Shown: in pieces, positions 1 to 6,134 of the stretch
How positions within the stretch are numbered: the first letter of the stretch is position 1
How the letters are laid out: each line of letters opens with the position of its first letter
The notes under the pieces: model-generated
Told to the model about the DNA's origin: nothing
What the model saw: the letters and a program-made list of their open reading frames with translations, nothing else
Database searches by the model: none
Program-made: the position numbers and the translations under genes
Origin: CAZXVW01 sp964644025
GTDB taxonomy: Bacteria > Acidobacteriota > Terriglobia > Bryobacterales > Bryobacteraceae
Direction: 5' to 3'
DNA length: 8,696 nucleotides
NCBI GenBank assembly: GCA_964644025.1
Contig: CAZXVW010000184.1
Span: forward strand, 1 to 8,696

Positions 1-530
1 AACAGGAATAACGGAAACGCCGCGCATTCCTCCTTCGCCAGCAGAGCGGCGGTGAACCAGGCCGTCGCCGCCCAGCGCCCGCCCCGGAGCCAGGAGCGAA
101 GCGAGAGCAGGCAGAACAGCGTCATCAACAGCGTGCCGCGGGCGTAAATGTAAACCACCGGCTCAGTCTGAATTGGGTGAATGGCGAAGATCGCGGCGGC
201 AACCAGCGCCCGGCGCCCGGGGATCAGTTTTGACAGCAGGCTGTAGAGCAGTAACGCCGACGCCAGGTGAACCAGCAGGTTGAACAGGTGGTAAGGAGCA
301 GGACGCTGACCCCACAGGGCGTAATCGAGCCAGAAGGTGAAATAGGTGAGAGGCCGCGTCTGCTCCGGCCTCCATACATCACGCCAGCCTGACGGCGAAG
401 TCACGGCCGCATCGGTGAGCAGTGCGTGATCGTCAAACTGAAAGCTCGCCGTGATCGACGCGCCGAAAGCCAGAATCACGGCCCCGGCCAGCACCGCATA
501 GGAGACATAGGAGCGACGCAACCTTATCAT
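1..530 (-). CDS. Partial GT-C membrane glycosyltransferase, TMTC/PMT-like (N-terminal part)
   Basis: The reverse strand reads open from an ATG at 530 through the window edge, giving 176 codons without a stop; the 3' end is missing. The product starts with a basic tip and a hydrophobic segment (about residues 9-29), then an FDD acidic motif at 32-34 in the first external loop. Next come TRPL (58-61), a TM segment with HLFN (81-84) and H88, then HP at 118-119 with E123 and R131, further TM segments, and KEE at 166-168. This order (acidic pair after TM1, W..VW...TRPL, HP..E..Y...R) is typical of multi-spanning GT-C enzymes of the PMT/TMTC type, which use polyprenyl-phosphate sugars; many bacterial members carry C-terminal TPRs, which would lie outside this window. 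Donor and acceptor cannot be inferred. The ATG has no good Shine-Dalgarno sequence. The gene diverges from the exported hydrolase gene at 638. Confidence 0.85.
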   Translation of the reverse strand, partial: MIRLRRSYVSYAVLAGAVILAFGASITASFQFDDHALLTDAAVTSPSGWRDVWRPEQTRPLTYFTFWLDYALWGQRPAPYHLFNLLVHLASALLLYSLLSKLIPGRRALVAAAIFAIHPIQTEPVVYIYARGTLLMTLFCLLSLRSWLRGGRWAATAWFTAALLAKEECAAFPLFL

Positions 531-540
531 CGTAGCCCAA

Positions 541-550
541 CCCGGCCGGG
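541..550. repeat. 10-bp perfect palindrome in divergent intergenic region
   Basis: CCCGGCCGGG reads the same on both strands and lies in the 107-bp region between the two divergent genes (531-637), 11 bp upstream of the leftward ATG. It could be an operator half, but a GC-only palindrome this short is expected by chance in GC-rich DNA. Confidence 0.2.
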
Positions 551-608
551 CGTGGCCTTTGCCCGCGCGGAGTACTGGAGGGGTGCCGGCTCCAAACGGG
601 GGCCGCGG

Positions 609-637
609 TTGACCCAGCGCTGCGGCGGTGTTACAAC
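609..637 (+). promoter_or_regulatory. Candidate sigma70-type promoter abutting the hydrolase start
   Basis: TTGACC at 609-614 (5 of 6 to TTGACA), a 17-bp spacer, and TACAAC at 632-637 (4 of 6 to TATAAT). The -10 box directly touches the ATG at 638, so transcription would begin near 643-645. The second in-frame ATG at 647 would then be the first usable start, on a leader of only a few bases. Inferred from matches only. Confidence 0.45.
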
Positions 638-3184
638 ATGGCCATCATGAAGCGCTCAAGATCCTTGTATTCGGTCGGCCTTGTTCTCTGTCTGGTGCTC
701 GCCTTCGGTTGGTGGGTGGCGCAGCCCGAGCCGGTGGTCAATGCGGCGCCGCTGCCAACCGCCGTCAGCCAGCCAGGCGGAGGGCCTGAAATTACGGCCA
801 CGTTCGTGGGGCACGAGTTTCGCCAGGATGACCTGCCGGTCGTCGCCGCCGCTCCCGACGGGTCTTTCTGGGTCGCCTGGCTGAGTTTTGTCGGGGACCG
901 CGACGACGTGGCTATTCGGCACTGGGTGAACGGCAAGTGGGGCAACCTGCAATGGGTGCCGGGAACCAGCGGCGATAACTGGCTCCCCCAGATCGGCGTG
1001 GATTCCAGCAATCGCGTATGGGTGGTCTGGTCCCAGGGAGAAAACGGAAACTGGGATCTTTATGCCCGCTCCTATGATCCCGGAAGGCAGGAGTGGGGTC
1101 CCCGTGAGCGCCTGACCTCGCACCCCATGCCAGACATTAACCCGCGGATGGCCTCCGATGGTAAGGGTCATTTCGCCCTTGTCTGGCAAGGGTTTCGGGG
1201 CAGGAACAGCAACATCTTCTTGAAGACTTTCGACGGGCAGCGCTGGTCCCCGGAAGTGCGCGTCACCAATCGCGCCGCCAACGACTGGGAGCCGGCCGTG
1301 GCGCTGGACGGCCGTGGCAACGCCTGGGTGGCCTACGACAGTTACAAAAACGGCAACTACGACGTTTTCCTCCGGCGCGTCGCCGCCGGCTCACCCCAGG
1401 GGGAGGAGCTCGGAGTCGCCGTTACGCCCCGCTTCGAAGCCAAGGCTACCGTGGCCGTGGACACCGCCGGCCGCGTCTGGGTGGCCTGGGAGGCCGGCCG
1501 GCCGAACTGGGGCAAAGACCAGGGCTATGTGATCCGCGCCGCCGCTCCCGGAGCCCCGCTGGGCGCCACCCGCGAAGTGCGCATTCGTTGCCTGGATAGC
1601 GGGCAATGGCGGGCGCCGGCTCAGCCGCTGGTTTCGGCTTTCCCGAAAGGCAAGAACATTCACCGGCCGCACGTGTTTTCCGACGGGCGCGGCTCGGTCT
1701 GGGTGGCTGCCAAGCCCAGGACCACGATTCGCAACCCCCGCGGACGCGGTTCCCGCGGTTACTGGGACTACTGGATCACTCACTACGATGGAAGCCGCTG
1801 GGCGCCGGCCTTCGTCCTGCCCGAAAGCAAGGGCCGTGAGAGCCGCCGCATCGGCGGCGCGCTGGGCCCGAACGGCTCGCTGTGGCTCGCCTGGGACACC
1901 GACAATCGCAAGCCCGGGGACTACCACCGCCCGATTCGCCAGCAGGTGCTCGCTGCTTCTATCCCCGCGGCGGCGCGCGTCGCGGAGATGAAGTGGGGCG
2001 CGCCGCCCCAGGAGAATATCGAAGTCAAACCGGGTCACGCCGATGAACCGGGTGATGTGCGCGCCATCCGCACTTACACCACCGAGGTCGGCGGCAAGAA
2101 GCTCCACATTCTGCGCGGGGATTTCCACCGGCACACCGAGCTGAGCTGGGACGGCGGTGGCGGCAACGACGGCTCGCTGCAGGACTTCTACCGCTACATG
2201 ATCGACGTCGCCTCGATGGATTTCGGCGCTTCGACCGACCACCAGGGCGGCGCCTGGCCGTACTGGTGGTGGTATTCGCAAAAGATGACCGATATGTACC
2301 ACGCGCCGGGAGCCTATGCGCCGATCTTCGGTTACGAACGCAGTGCTGCTTACCCGTTCGGCCACCACAACGTTTTCTTCGCCAGGCGCTCCGAGGCGCG
2401 GGTCACGCCTTTCCATATGAAAAACGACGTTCCACGTTACAGCCTCCCGTTGGGCGCATTGGGCGACGAGCCCGGCGTGGGAACCGGCGACCTGGTGGCC
2501 AACGATACCGAGCTCCTGTACGAAGATGTCCGCGCGCACAACGGGATCACCATCGCGCACACGTCCGGCACGCGGATGGGGACGGACTGGCACGCCAACG
2601 ATCCCGAGCTTGATCCCGTGGTCGAGATCTTCCAGGGCTGCCGCACGAGCTACGAAAGGGTCGGCGCTCCGCTCGTGGCCCGCCCGGACCGTGACGCCGC
2701 CCACATCAAGCGCGCCGGCTATAAACCCGACGGAATGGTTTCCAACGCCTGGGCCAAGGGCTACAAGCTCGGTATCATCGCCAGCTCCGACCACGGGTCC
2801 ACCCATATTTCCTACGCAATGGTCTACACGGACAACCCCACCCGGCAAGGCATCCTGGACGCCATCCGGAAGCGCCACACTTACGGCGCCACGGATAACA
2901 TCATTCTTGACGTGCATATGGGCAACCACTTCATGGGTGACGAATTCTCCCTGGACAGGCCCCTGCCGCTTCGCGTGAAGGCGCGGGGGACGCGCCCCAT
3001 CGTCAAGGTGGACATCATCAAAGACAACAAGGTCGTGTATTCGACCAAGCCGGGCCGGCAGGACGTTTCGCTGGAGTTCACCGACACCGGGAGCGTCGCC
3101 GGCCGGCACTTCTATTACGTGCGCCTGCAGCAGGATGATCGGATGATCGCCTGGTCAAGCCCGATGTTTATAAACTACAAGTAG
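638..3184 (+). CDS. Exported seven-repeat beta-propeller plus PHP/DUF3604-like metallohydrolase
   Basis: 848 residues from the ATG at 638, or 845 from the ATG at 647, which fits the promoter position better. A basic start and hydrophobic stretch (about 11-28) ending near VNA/AP (34-38) look like a signal peptide. Seven copies of a 'DG.G..WVAW'-like strand motif occur near 72-81, 121-131, 172-183, 222-233, 273-284, 347-358 and 408-419, consistent with a seven-bladed propeller. From about 489 the C-terminal half carries PHP-type metal-ligand candidates: GDFHRHTE (494-501), TDH (533-535), GYE (565-567), GHHN (575-578), AHT (640-642), VEIF (662-665) and SSDHGSTH (716-723). This pattern matches DUF3604/PHP-superfamily proteins, in which metal-dependent phosphoesterase or hydrolase activity is the usual expectation; the real substrate is unknown. 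The propeller may bind a carbohydrate or protein partner. Both ATGs lack a convincing ribosome site. The following gene is 9 bp downstream and probably co-expressed. Confidence 0.75.
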   Translation: MAIMKRSRSLYSVGLVLCLVLAFGWWVAQPEPVVNAAPLPTAVSQPGGGPEITATFVGHEFRQDDLPVVAAAPDGSFWVAWLSFVGDRDDVAIRHWVNGKWGNLQWVPGTSGDNWLPQIGVDSSNRVWVVWSQGENGNWDLYARSYDPGRQEWGPRERLTSHPMPDINPRMASDGKGHFALVWQGFRGRNSNIFLKTFDGQRWSPEVRVTNRAANDWEPAVALDGRGNAWVAYDSYKNGNYDVFLRRVAAGSPQGEELGVAVTPRFEAKATVAVDTAGRVWVAWEAGRPNWGKDQGYVIRAAAPGAPLGATREVRIRCLDSGQWRAPAQPLVSAFPKGKNIHRPHVFSDGRGSVWVAAKPRTTIRNPRGRGSRGYWDYWITHYDGSRWAPAFVLPESKGRESRRIGGALGPNGSLWLAWDTDNRKPGDYHRPIRQQVLAASIPAAARVAEMKWGAPPQENIEVKPGHADEPGDVRAIRTYTTEVGGKKLHILRGDFHRHTELSWDGGGGNDGSLQDFYRYMIDVASMDFGASTDHQGGAWPYWWWYSQKMTDMYHAPGAYAPIFGYERSAAYPFGHHNVFFARRSEARVTPFHMKNDVPRYSLPLGALGDEPGVGTGDLVANDTELLYEDVRAHNGITIAHTSGTRMGTDWHANDPELDPVVEIFQGCRTSYERVGAPLVARPDRDAAHIKRAGYKPDGMVSNAWAKGYKLGIIASSDHGSTHISYAMVYTDNPTRQGILDAIRKRHTYGATDNIILDVHMGNHFMGDEFSLDRPLPLRVKARGTRPIVKVDIIKDNKVVYSTKPGRQDVSLEFTDTGSVAGRHFYYVRLQQDDRMIAWSSPMFINYK

Positions 3185-3187
3185 GGA
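3183..3187 (+). promoter_or_regulatory. Ribosome binding site overlapping the upstream stop codon
   Basis: AGGGA begins inside the TAG stop of the hydrolase gene and ends 6 bases before the ATG at 3194. This fixes the start of the TIM-barrel gene and suggests translation of the two genes is coupled. Confidence 0.6.
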
Positions 3188-3193
3188 ATCAAG

Positions 3194-4024
3194 ATGACCA
3201 ATCTGACCAATCGACGAACTTTCTTGAACGCCGCCGCGGCGCTGGCCGCCGCGCGCGGACTCCCGGCGCGAGCGGGACGTGCTTCGGCGGGTGAGCTGAA
3301 GCTGGGCGTTGCCAGCTACTCGCTGCGGAAGTTCCCGCGGGGCAAGGCGATTGAAATGCTCAAGCAGCTCCGGGTCCGCTACGTTAGCATCAAGTCGTTC
3401 CACCTTCCTTACGACGCCAGCCCGGCGGAGATCAAGGCCGGGGCGGACGAGTTCCGCGCCGCGGGCCTGACCGTCCTTAGCGGCGGCAATATCAGCCTGC
3501 GGGAGCCTTCCAAGCTCCGGGCCATGTTCGAGTATGCGAAGAACGCCGGCCTGCCGATGATGGTCTGTGCGCCCAAGCAGGAGACGATGGACGCGGTGGA
3601 AAAGCTCGTTCAGGAGTACAACATTAAGATTGCGATCCACAACCACGGCCCGGAAGACAAGTACTTTCCCAGCCCGGAAGTCGCGCTCAAGGCGGTGAAG
3701 AACCGCGACCGCCGAATGGGTCTCTGCATTGACGTCGGCCATGCCACCAGGACCGGCGCCGATGTAGTCGAGTGGATGCGCCGCGCTGGTCCGCGCCTGT
3801 TTTCCGTGCATATGAAAGATCTGGCCGACTTGATGGACAAAGGCAGCCAGGTCCCGGTGGGACGGGGCGCCATGCCGGTGGTGGCGATGTTCCGGGAGTT
3901 GATCGCCATGAATTACCAGGGCGGCGTCATGCTCGAATACGAAGTGAATTCCACGAACCCGCTCCCCGGCATGATTGAGTCGATGGCTTACCAGCGCGGC
4001 GTGCTGGACGGCTTGGCCGGGTAG
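3194..4024 (+). CDS. Tat-exported TIM-barrel protein, sugar phosphate isomerase/epimerase family
   Basis: 276 residues. The N-terminus has a twin-arginine motif NRRTFL (6-11) followed by a weakly hydrophobic Ala-rich stretch, as expected for Tat export; cleavage is likely near residues 25-33. The mature part begins LKLGVASYSL, a typical first strand of the xylose-isomerase-like/AP-endonuclease-2 TIM barrel. Likely metal or active-site residues in order: HNHGPE (149-154), DVGH (180-183), VHMKD (205-209) and the Glu of MLEYE (E248). The family includes sugar and inositol isomerases and epimerases acting through a divalent metal; the substrate cannot be told from sequence. The length is normal for the family. 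Export of such an enzyme, plus tight linkage to the exported propeller/PHP protein, suggests the two process the same extracytoplasmic sugar-like compound; that is inference. Gene end is followed directly by a GC-rich hairpin. Confidence 0.85.
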   Translation: MTNLTNRRTFLNAAAALAAARGLPARAGRASAGELKLGVASYSLRKFPRGKAIEMLKQLRVRYVSIKSFHLPYDASPAEIKAGADEFRAAGLTVLSGGNISLREPSKLRAMFEYAKNAGLPMMVCAPKQETMDAVEKLVQEYNIKIAIHNHGPEDKYFPSPEVALKAVKNRDRRMGLCIDVGHATRTGADVVEWMRRAGPRLFSVHMKDLADLMDKGSQVPVGRGAMPVVAMFRELIAMNYQGGVMLEYEVNSTNPLPGMIESMAYQRGVLDGLAG

Positions 4025-4064
4025 CGGGCCGGCCCGGTCTCTATCCCGGCGCCGGGCTGGCCCG
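4025..4064 (+). terminator. Strong GC hairpin just after the TIM-barrel gene, terminator-like
   Basis: Arms 4025-4037 and 4052-4064 pair over 13 positions with a single G-U pair, around a 14-base loop. The stem starts at the base after the TAG stop. It is followed by TTGTCG rather than a T-run, so it is not a textbook intrinsic terminator; it may instead stabilise the mRNA end or act with a termination factor. Confidence 0.45.
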
Positions 4065-4077
4065 TTGTCGAAAAACC

Positions 4078-4107
4078 GTTACACCGGCGGTCCCGCCGGG
4101 CTATAAT
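4078..4107 (+). promoter_or_regulatory. Candidate sigma70-type promoter for the kinase pair
   Basis: A perfect TATAAT at 4102-4107, with GTTACA at 4078-4083 (4 of 6 to TTGACA) and an 18-bp spacer. Transcription would start near 4113-4115, about 17 bases before the ATG at 4131. The last T of the -10 box is the first base of a TTG that would otherwise be a longer in-frame start, which argues against that start. Confidence 0.55.
4084..4099. promoter_or_regulatory. Perfect 7-bp inverted repeat within the promoter spacer (possible operator)
   Basis: CCGGCGG, two bases, CCGCCGG. The dyad lies wholly between the -35 and -10 candidates, where a repressor or spacer-bending activator could bind. Both arms are pure G/C, so chance occurrence is possible in this genome. 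Confidence 0.3.
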
Positions 4108-4130
4108 TGAAGAAGTTTTCACCGGCGCTT

Positions 4131-4841
4131 ATGCCTTATTTCATCCCCAACCGGTACCGCGGCAAGCTGATCGTCGTGGAAGGGATCGACGGTTCCGGCA
4201 AATCCACGCAGATTTCACTCCTGAGCCAGTGGATGCGCTCTCTCGGCGTCGCTGTCGCCTTCAGCGAATGGAACTCCTCCCCCCTGGTCCGGAATACGAC
4301 GAAGCGCGGAAAGAAGAAGCAGGCATTTACCCCCACGACCTTCAGTTTGATCCACGCCACCGATTTCGCCGATCGCCTGGAGCGTTACATCATCCCGCTG
4401 CTCAAAGCCGGCGCGGTGGTTTGCGCCGACCGGTACGCTTACACGGCGTTTGGGCGCGACGTGGCCCGCGGCGTCTCCCGGAGCTGGGTGCGCAACCTGT
4501 ACCGGTTCGCTATCCGGCCCAACCTGGCATTCTATTTCCGGGTGCCGCTGGAGGTGGCGCTGGGCAGAATCCTCGGTGGCCGGACCGCGATCAAGTACTA
4601 CGAGGCGGGTCTGGACCTGGGGCTCAGCAAGAACGTCGAGGAGAGTTTCCGGATCTTCCAGGGCAAGATCCTGGAGGAATATGACGCGATGATCCCGGAG
4701 ATGGGCTTCCACGTGATCGACGCCACCGGCTCGATCGAGGAACAGCAGCAGCAGATGCGCGAGATCGTGATGCGCGAAATCGGAGACAGCCTTAGTTCCG
4801 AAGTGTTGCGCGATGAAACGAGAGCCACCAATACAGACTGA
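4131..4841 (+). CDS. Thymidylate kinase-like P-loop NMP kinase (first of tandem pair)
   Basis: 236 residues from the ATG at 4131; the alternative TTG at 4107 overlaps the -10 box and is disfavoured. KLIVVEG leads into an intact Walker A, G18-I-D-G-S-G-K24-S-T. The TMPK-type DFADR is at 78-82 and the DRY motif at 100-102, followed by a hydrophobic strand (FYFRVPLEVAL) and a C-terminal HVIDATGSIEEQ, all in the order found in dTMP kinases (COG0125 type). It departs from canonical Tmk in two places: the substrate-loop E-P-G-G-T becomes EWNSS (46-50), and the usual LID segment reads GGRTAIKYYEAGLDLG. The phosphate acceptor may therefore not be dTMP. The gene overlaps the next, homologous one by 29 bp, so the two are co-transcribed and probably translationally coupled. 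I do not assign tmk, because a canonical housekeeping copy could lie elsewhere. Confidence 0.8.
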   Translation: MPYFIPNRYRGKLIVVEGIDGSGKSTQISLLSQWMRSLGVAVAFSEWNSSPLVRNTTKRGKKKQAFTPTTFSLIHATDFADRLERYIIPLLKAGAVVCADRYAYTAFGRDVARGVSRSWVRNLYRFAIRPNLAFYFRVPLEVALGRILGGRTAIKYYEAGLDLGLSKNVEESFRIFQGKILEEYDAMIPEMGFHVIDATGSIEEQQQQMREIVMREIGDSLSSEVLRDETRATNTD

Positions 4842-5565
4842 GCCGCTCCAGTTCTATAGCGAGCCGCTGCCCGGTGTCGACTGCTCGGAGCTCCGGGGCA
4901 AACTGATCGTGATCGAGGGACCCGACGCCGTAGGCCGCACCACCCAGGTGACCCGGCTCCGCGACTGGCTCGAGCATGAGGGCCACGCCGTGCTCGATAC
5001 GGGCATGGCACGCTCAGCACTGGCCGGCAAGGGTATTCATCAGGCTAAGGAGGGCAACACCTTCGGCCCGCGCACGATGAACCTGTTCTATGCGACCGAC
5101 TTCGCCGACCGGCTGGAAAACGAGATCATCCCCGCCTTGCGGGCCGGGTTCGTGGTGTTGACCGACCGCTACATCTTCTCCCTGATGGCCCGGGCTATCG
5201 CTCGCGGCGCGGACCGAAAGTGGATCGAGCGGGTGGTCTGTTTTGCCCTGGTGCCGCACGTCATTTTCTACCTGCGCGCCGAGGTCCAGCACCTGGTCCG
5301 GCGCGTGGTGATCGGGCGCGGCGCCTTCGATTACTGGGAAAGCGGCATGGACATGCGGTTCGGCAATGACATGCACGACAGCTTTCTCCGGTACCAGGTC
5401 CGCATTATCCGGGCGCTGGACAGAATGGCGGAGCGCTACCGGTTCCGCGTGATCGACGCTTCCCGGCCGCCCGACGAGATCTTCGAGGAACTCCGCAGCC
5501 AGATCACCGCTCTGTTCACGCCGGTGGCGGAGGGAAAAGCCGCGGCGCGCCGGCAGCAGAGCTAG
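4813..5565 (+). CDS. Thymidylate kinase-like paralogue with altered Walker A (second of tandem pair)
   Basis: 250 residues. It aligns along its whole length with the preceding product: RGKLIVIEG, then GPDAVGRTTQ (36-45), DFADR (96-100), TDRY (117-120), YWESGMDM in the LID-like region and FRVIDAS near the end. The Walker A lysine is replaced by Arg (R42), and the EPGGT/EWNSS substrate-loop position reads DTGMARS with no Glu. It has about 18 extra residues at the N-terminus. Known NMP kinases depend on the Walker A Lys for phosphate binding, so this copy is predicted to be weak, altered or inactive and may serve as a regulatory or structural partner of its neighbour; TMPKs are dimers. That role is inference. 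The start codon lies inside the upstream gene in another frame with little Shine-Dalgarno support, fitting translational coupling. Confidence 0.8.
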   Translation: MKREPPIQTEPLQFYSEPLPGVDCSELRGKLIVIEGPDAVGRTTQVTRLRDWLEHEGHAVLDTGMARSALAGKGIHQAKEGNTFGPRTMNLFYATDFADRLENEIIPALRAGFVVLTDRYIFSLMARAIARGADRKWIERVVCFALVPHVIFYLRAEVQHLVRRVVIGRGAFDYWESGMDMRFGNDMHDSFLRYQVRIIRALDRMAERYRFRVIDASRPPDEIFEELRSQITALFTPVAEGKAAARRQQS

Positions 5566-5570
5566 AGGTA

Positions 5571-5592
5571 GGCCGGAGCAGGCCCGCCGGCC
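5571..5592. terminator. Weak hairpin between convergent genes
   Basis: GGCCGG (5571-5576) and CCGGCC (5587-5592) can pair around a 10-base loop in the 31-bp gap between the convergent kinase-like and hpt genes. The position suits a bidirectional terminator, but the stem is short and there is no T-run on either side. Confidence 0.25.
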
Positions 5593-5596
5593 GCGC

Positions 5597-6121
5597 TCAC
5601 CCGAGCACGCAAATATCTTCTAGTCCGCGGTAGTCCTCCGCGTAATCGAGTCCGTAGCCCACCACAAACTCGCTGGGAATGCTGAAACCCAGGTAGTCCA
5701 GCTTCACCGGGCGCTGGTGGCGGGCCGGCTTATCCAGCAGCGCCGCCACCCGCAGCGTTTTCGGCTTTCGCTGGCGCAGCAGGTGCAGCAGGTAGGTCAG
5801 CGTGATCCCCGTGTCCACAATGTCTTCCACCACCAGCACGTGGGCGCCTTCGATGGTGACATCGAGATCCTTGGTAAGCTTCACTTCTCCGGAACTGGTC
5901 GTCCGGCTCCCGTAGCTGGAAGTGCCCAGGAAGTCGAACCGCACCGGCCGCCGGATCGCCCGCGCCAGATCGGCGAGGAAAATGCACCCTCCCTTCAGAA
6001 TTCCGATCAGGTAGAGAGTGCCGTCCGGATAGTCAGCGTCGATTTGGGCGGCCATCTCCCGGACGCGGTCGTGGATCCGCGCCGCCGGGATCAGAACGCG
6101 TAACTTATGTTCGGCGGTCAT
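5597..6121 (-). CDS. hpt: Hypoxanthine phosphoribosyltransferase
   Basis: 174 residues, normal for bacterial Hpt. The enzyme transfers the phosphoribosyl group of PRPP to hypoxanthine (often guanine too) to make IMP/GMP in cytoplasmic purine salvage. Motifs in order: LKGG (42-45), which corresponds to the PRPP/pyrophosphate loop; SSYG (69-71 region), the flexible catalytic loop; VVEDIVDTG (97-105), the PRPP-binding signature with the acidic pair E99/D100 and D103; DKPARH (130-135), with the purine-contacting Lys region; and FVVGYGLDYAEDYRGL (152-167), the C-terminal conserved block. I chose the ATG at 6121 because it gives the normal family length; the frame is open further upstream, but that part overlaps the preceding gene and looks non-homologous. 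There is no evident Shine-Dalgarno sequence. It sits 13 bp after the preceding gene on the same strand, so the two are probably co-transcribed. Confidence 0.95.
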   Translation of the reverse strand: MTAEHKLRVLIPAARIHDRVREMAAQIDADYPDGTLYLIGILKGGCIFLADLARAIRRPVRFDFLGTSSYGSRTTSSGEVKLTKDLDVTIEGAHVLVVEDIVDTGITLTYLLHLLRQRKPKTLRVAALLDKPARHQRPVKLDYLGFSIPSEFVVGYGLDYAEDYRGLEDICVLG

Positions 6122-6134
6122 GGCGGGATGGGAT

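Noticed and set aside
163..650. Small open frames over the left region (163-375 reverse, 426-650 forward)
   Set aside because: The reverse-strand glycosyltransferase frame explains 1-530 and these lie in other frames without motifs.
638..700. Lipoprotein signal at Cys18 of the propeller/PHP protein
   Set aside because: The residues before the Cys are LVL, not the small residue a lipobox requires, and the hydrophobic stretch continues past it.
1391..3109. Long reverse-strand open frame (572 codons) opposite the propeller/PHP gene
   Set aside because: It is the mirror of a well-supported coding frame in GC-rich DNA; the product shows no domain motifs and is low in complexity, with many Val/Gly/Ala/Arg residues.
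4107..4130. TTG-initiated eight-residue N-terminal extension of the first kinase
   Set aside because: The TTG overlaps a perfect TATAAT box and has no ribosome site; the ATG at 4131 lies at a sensible distance from the P-loop.
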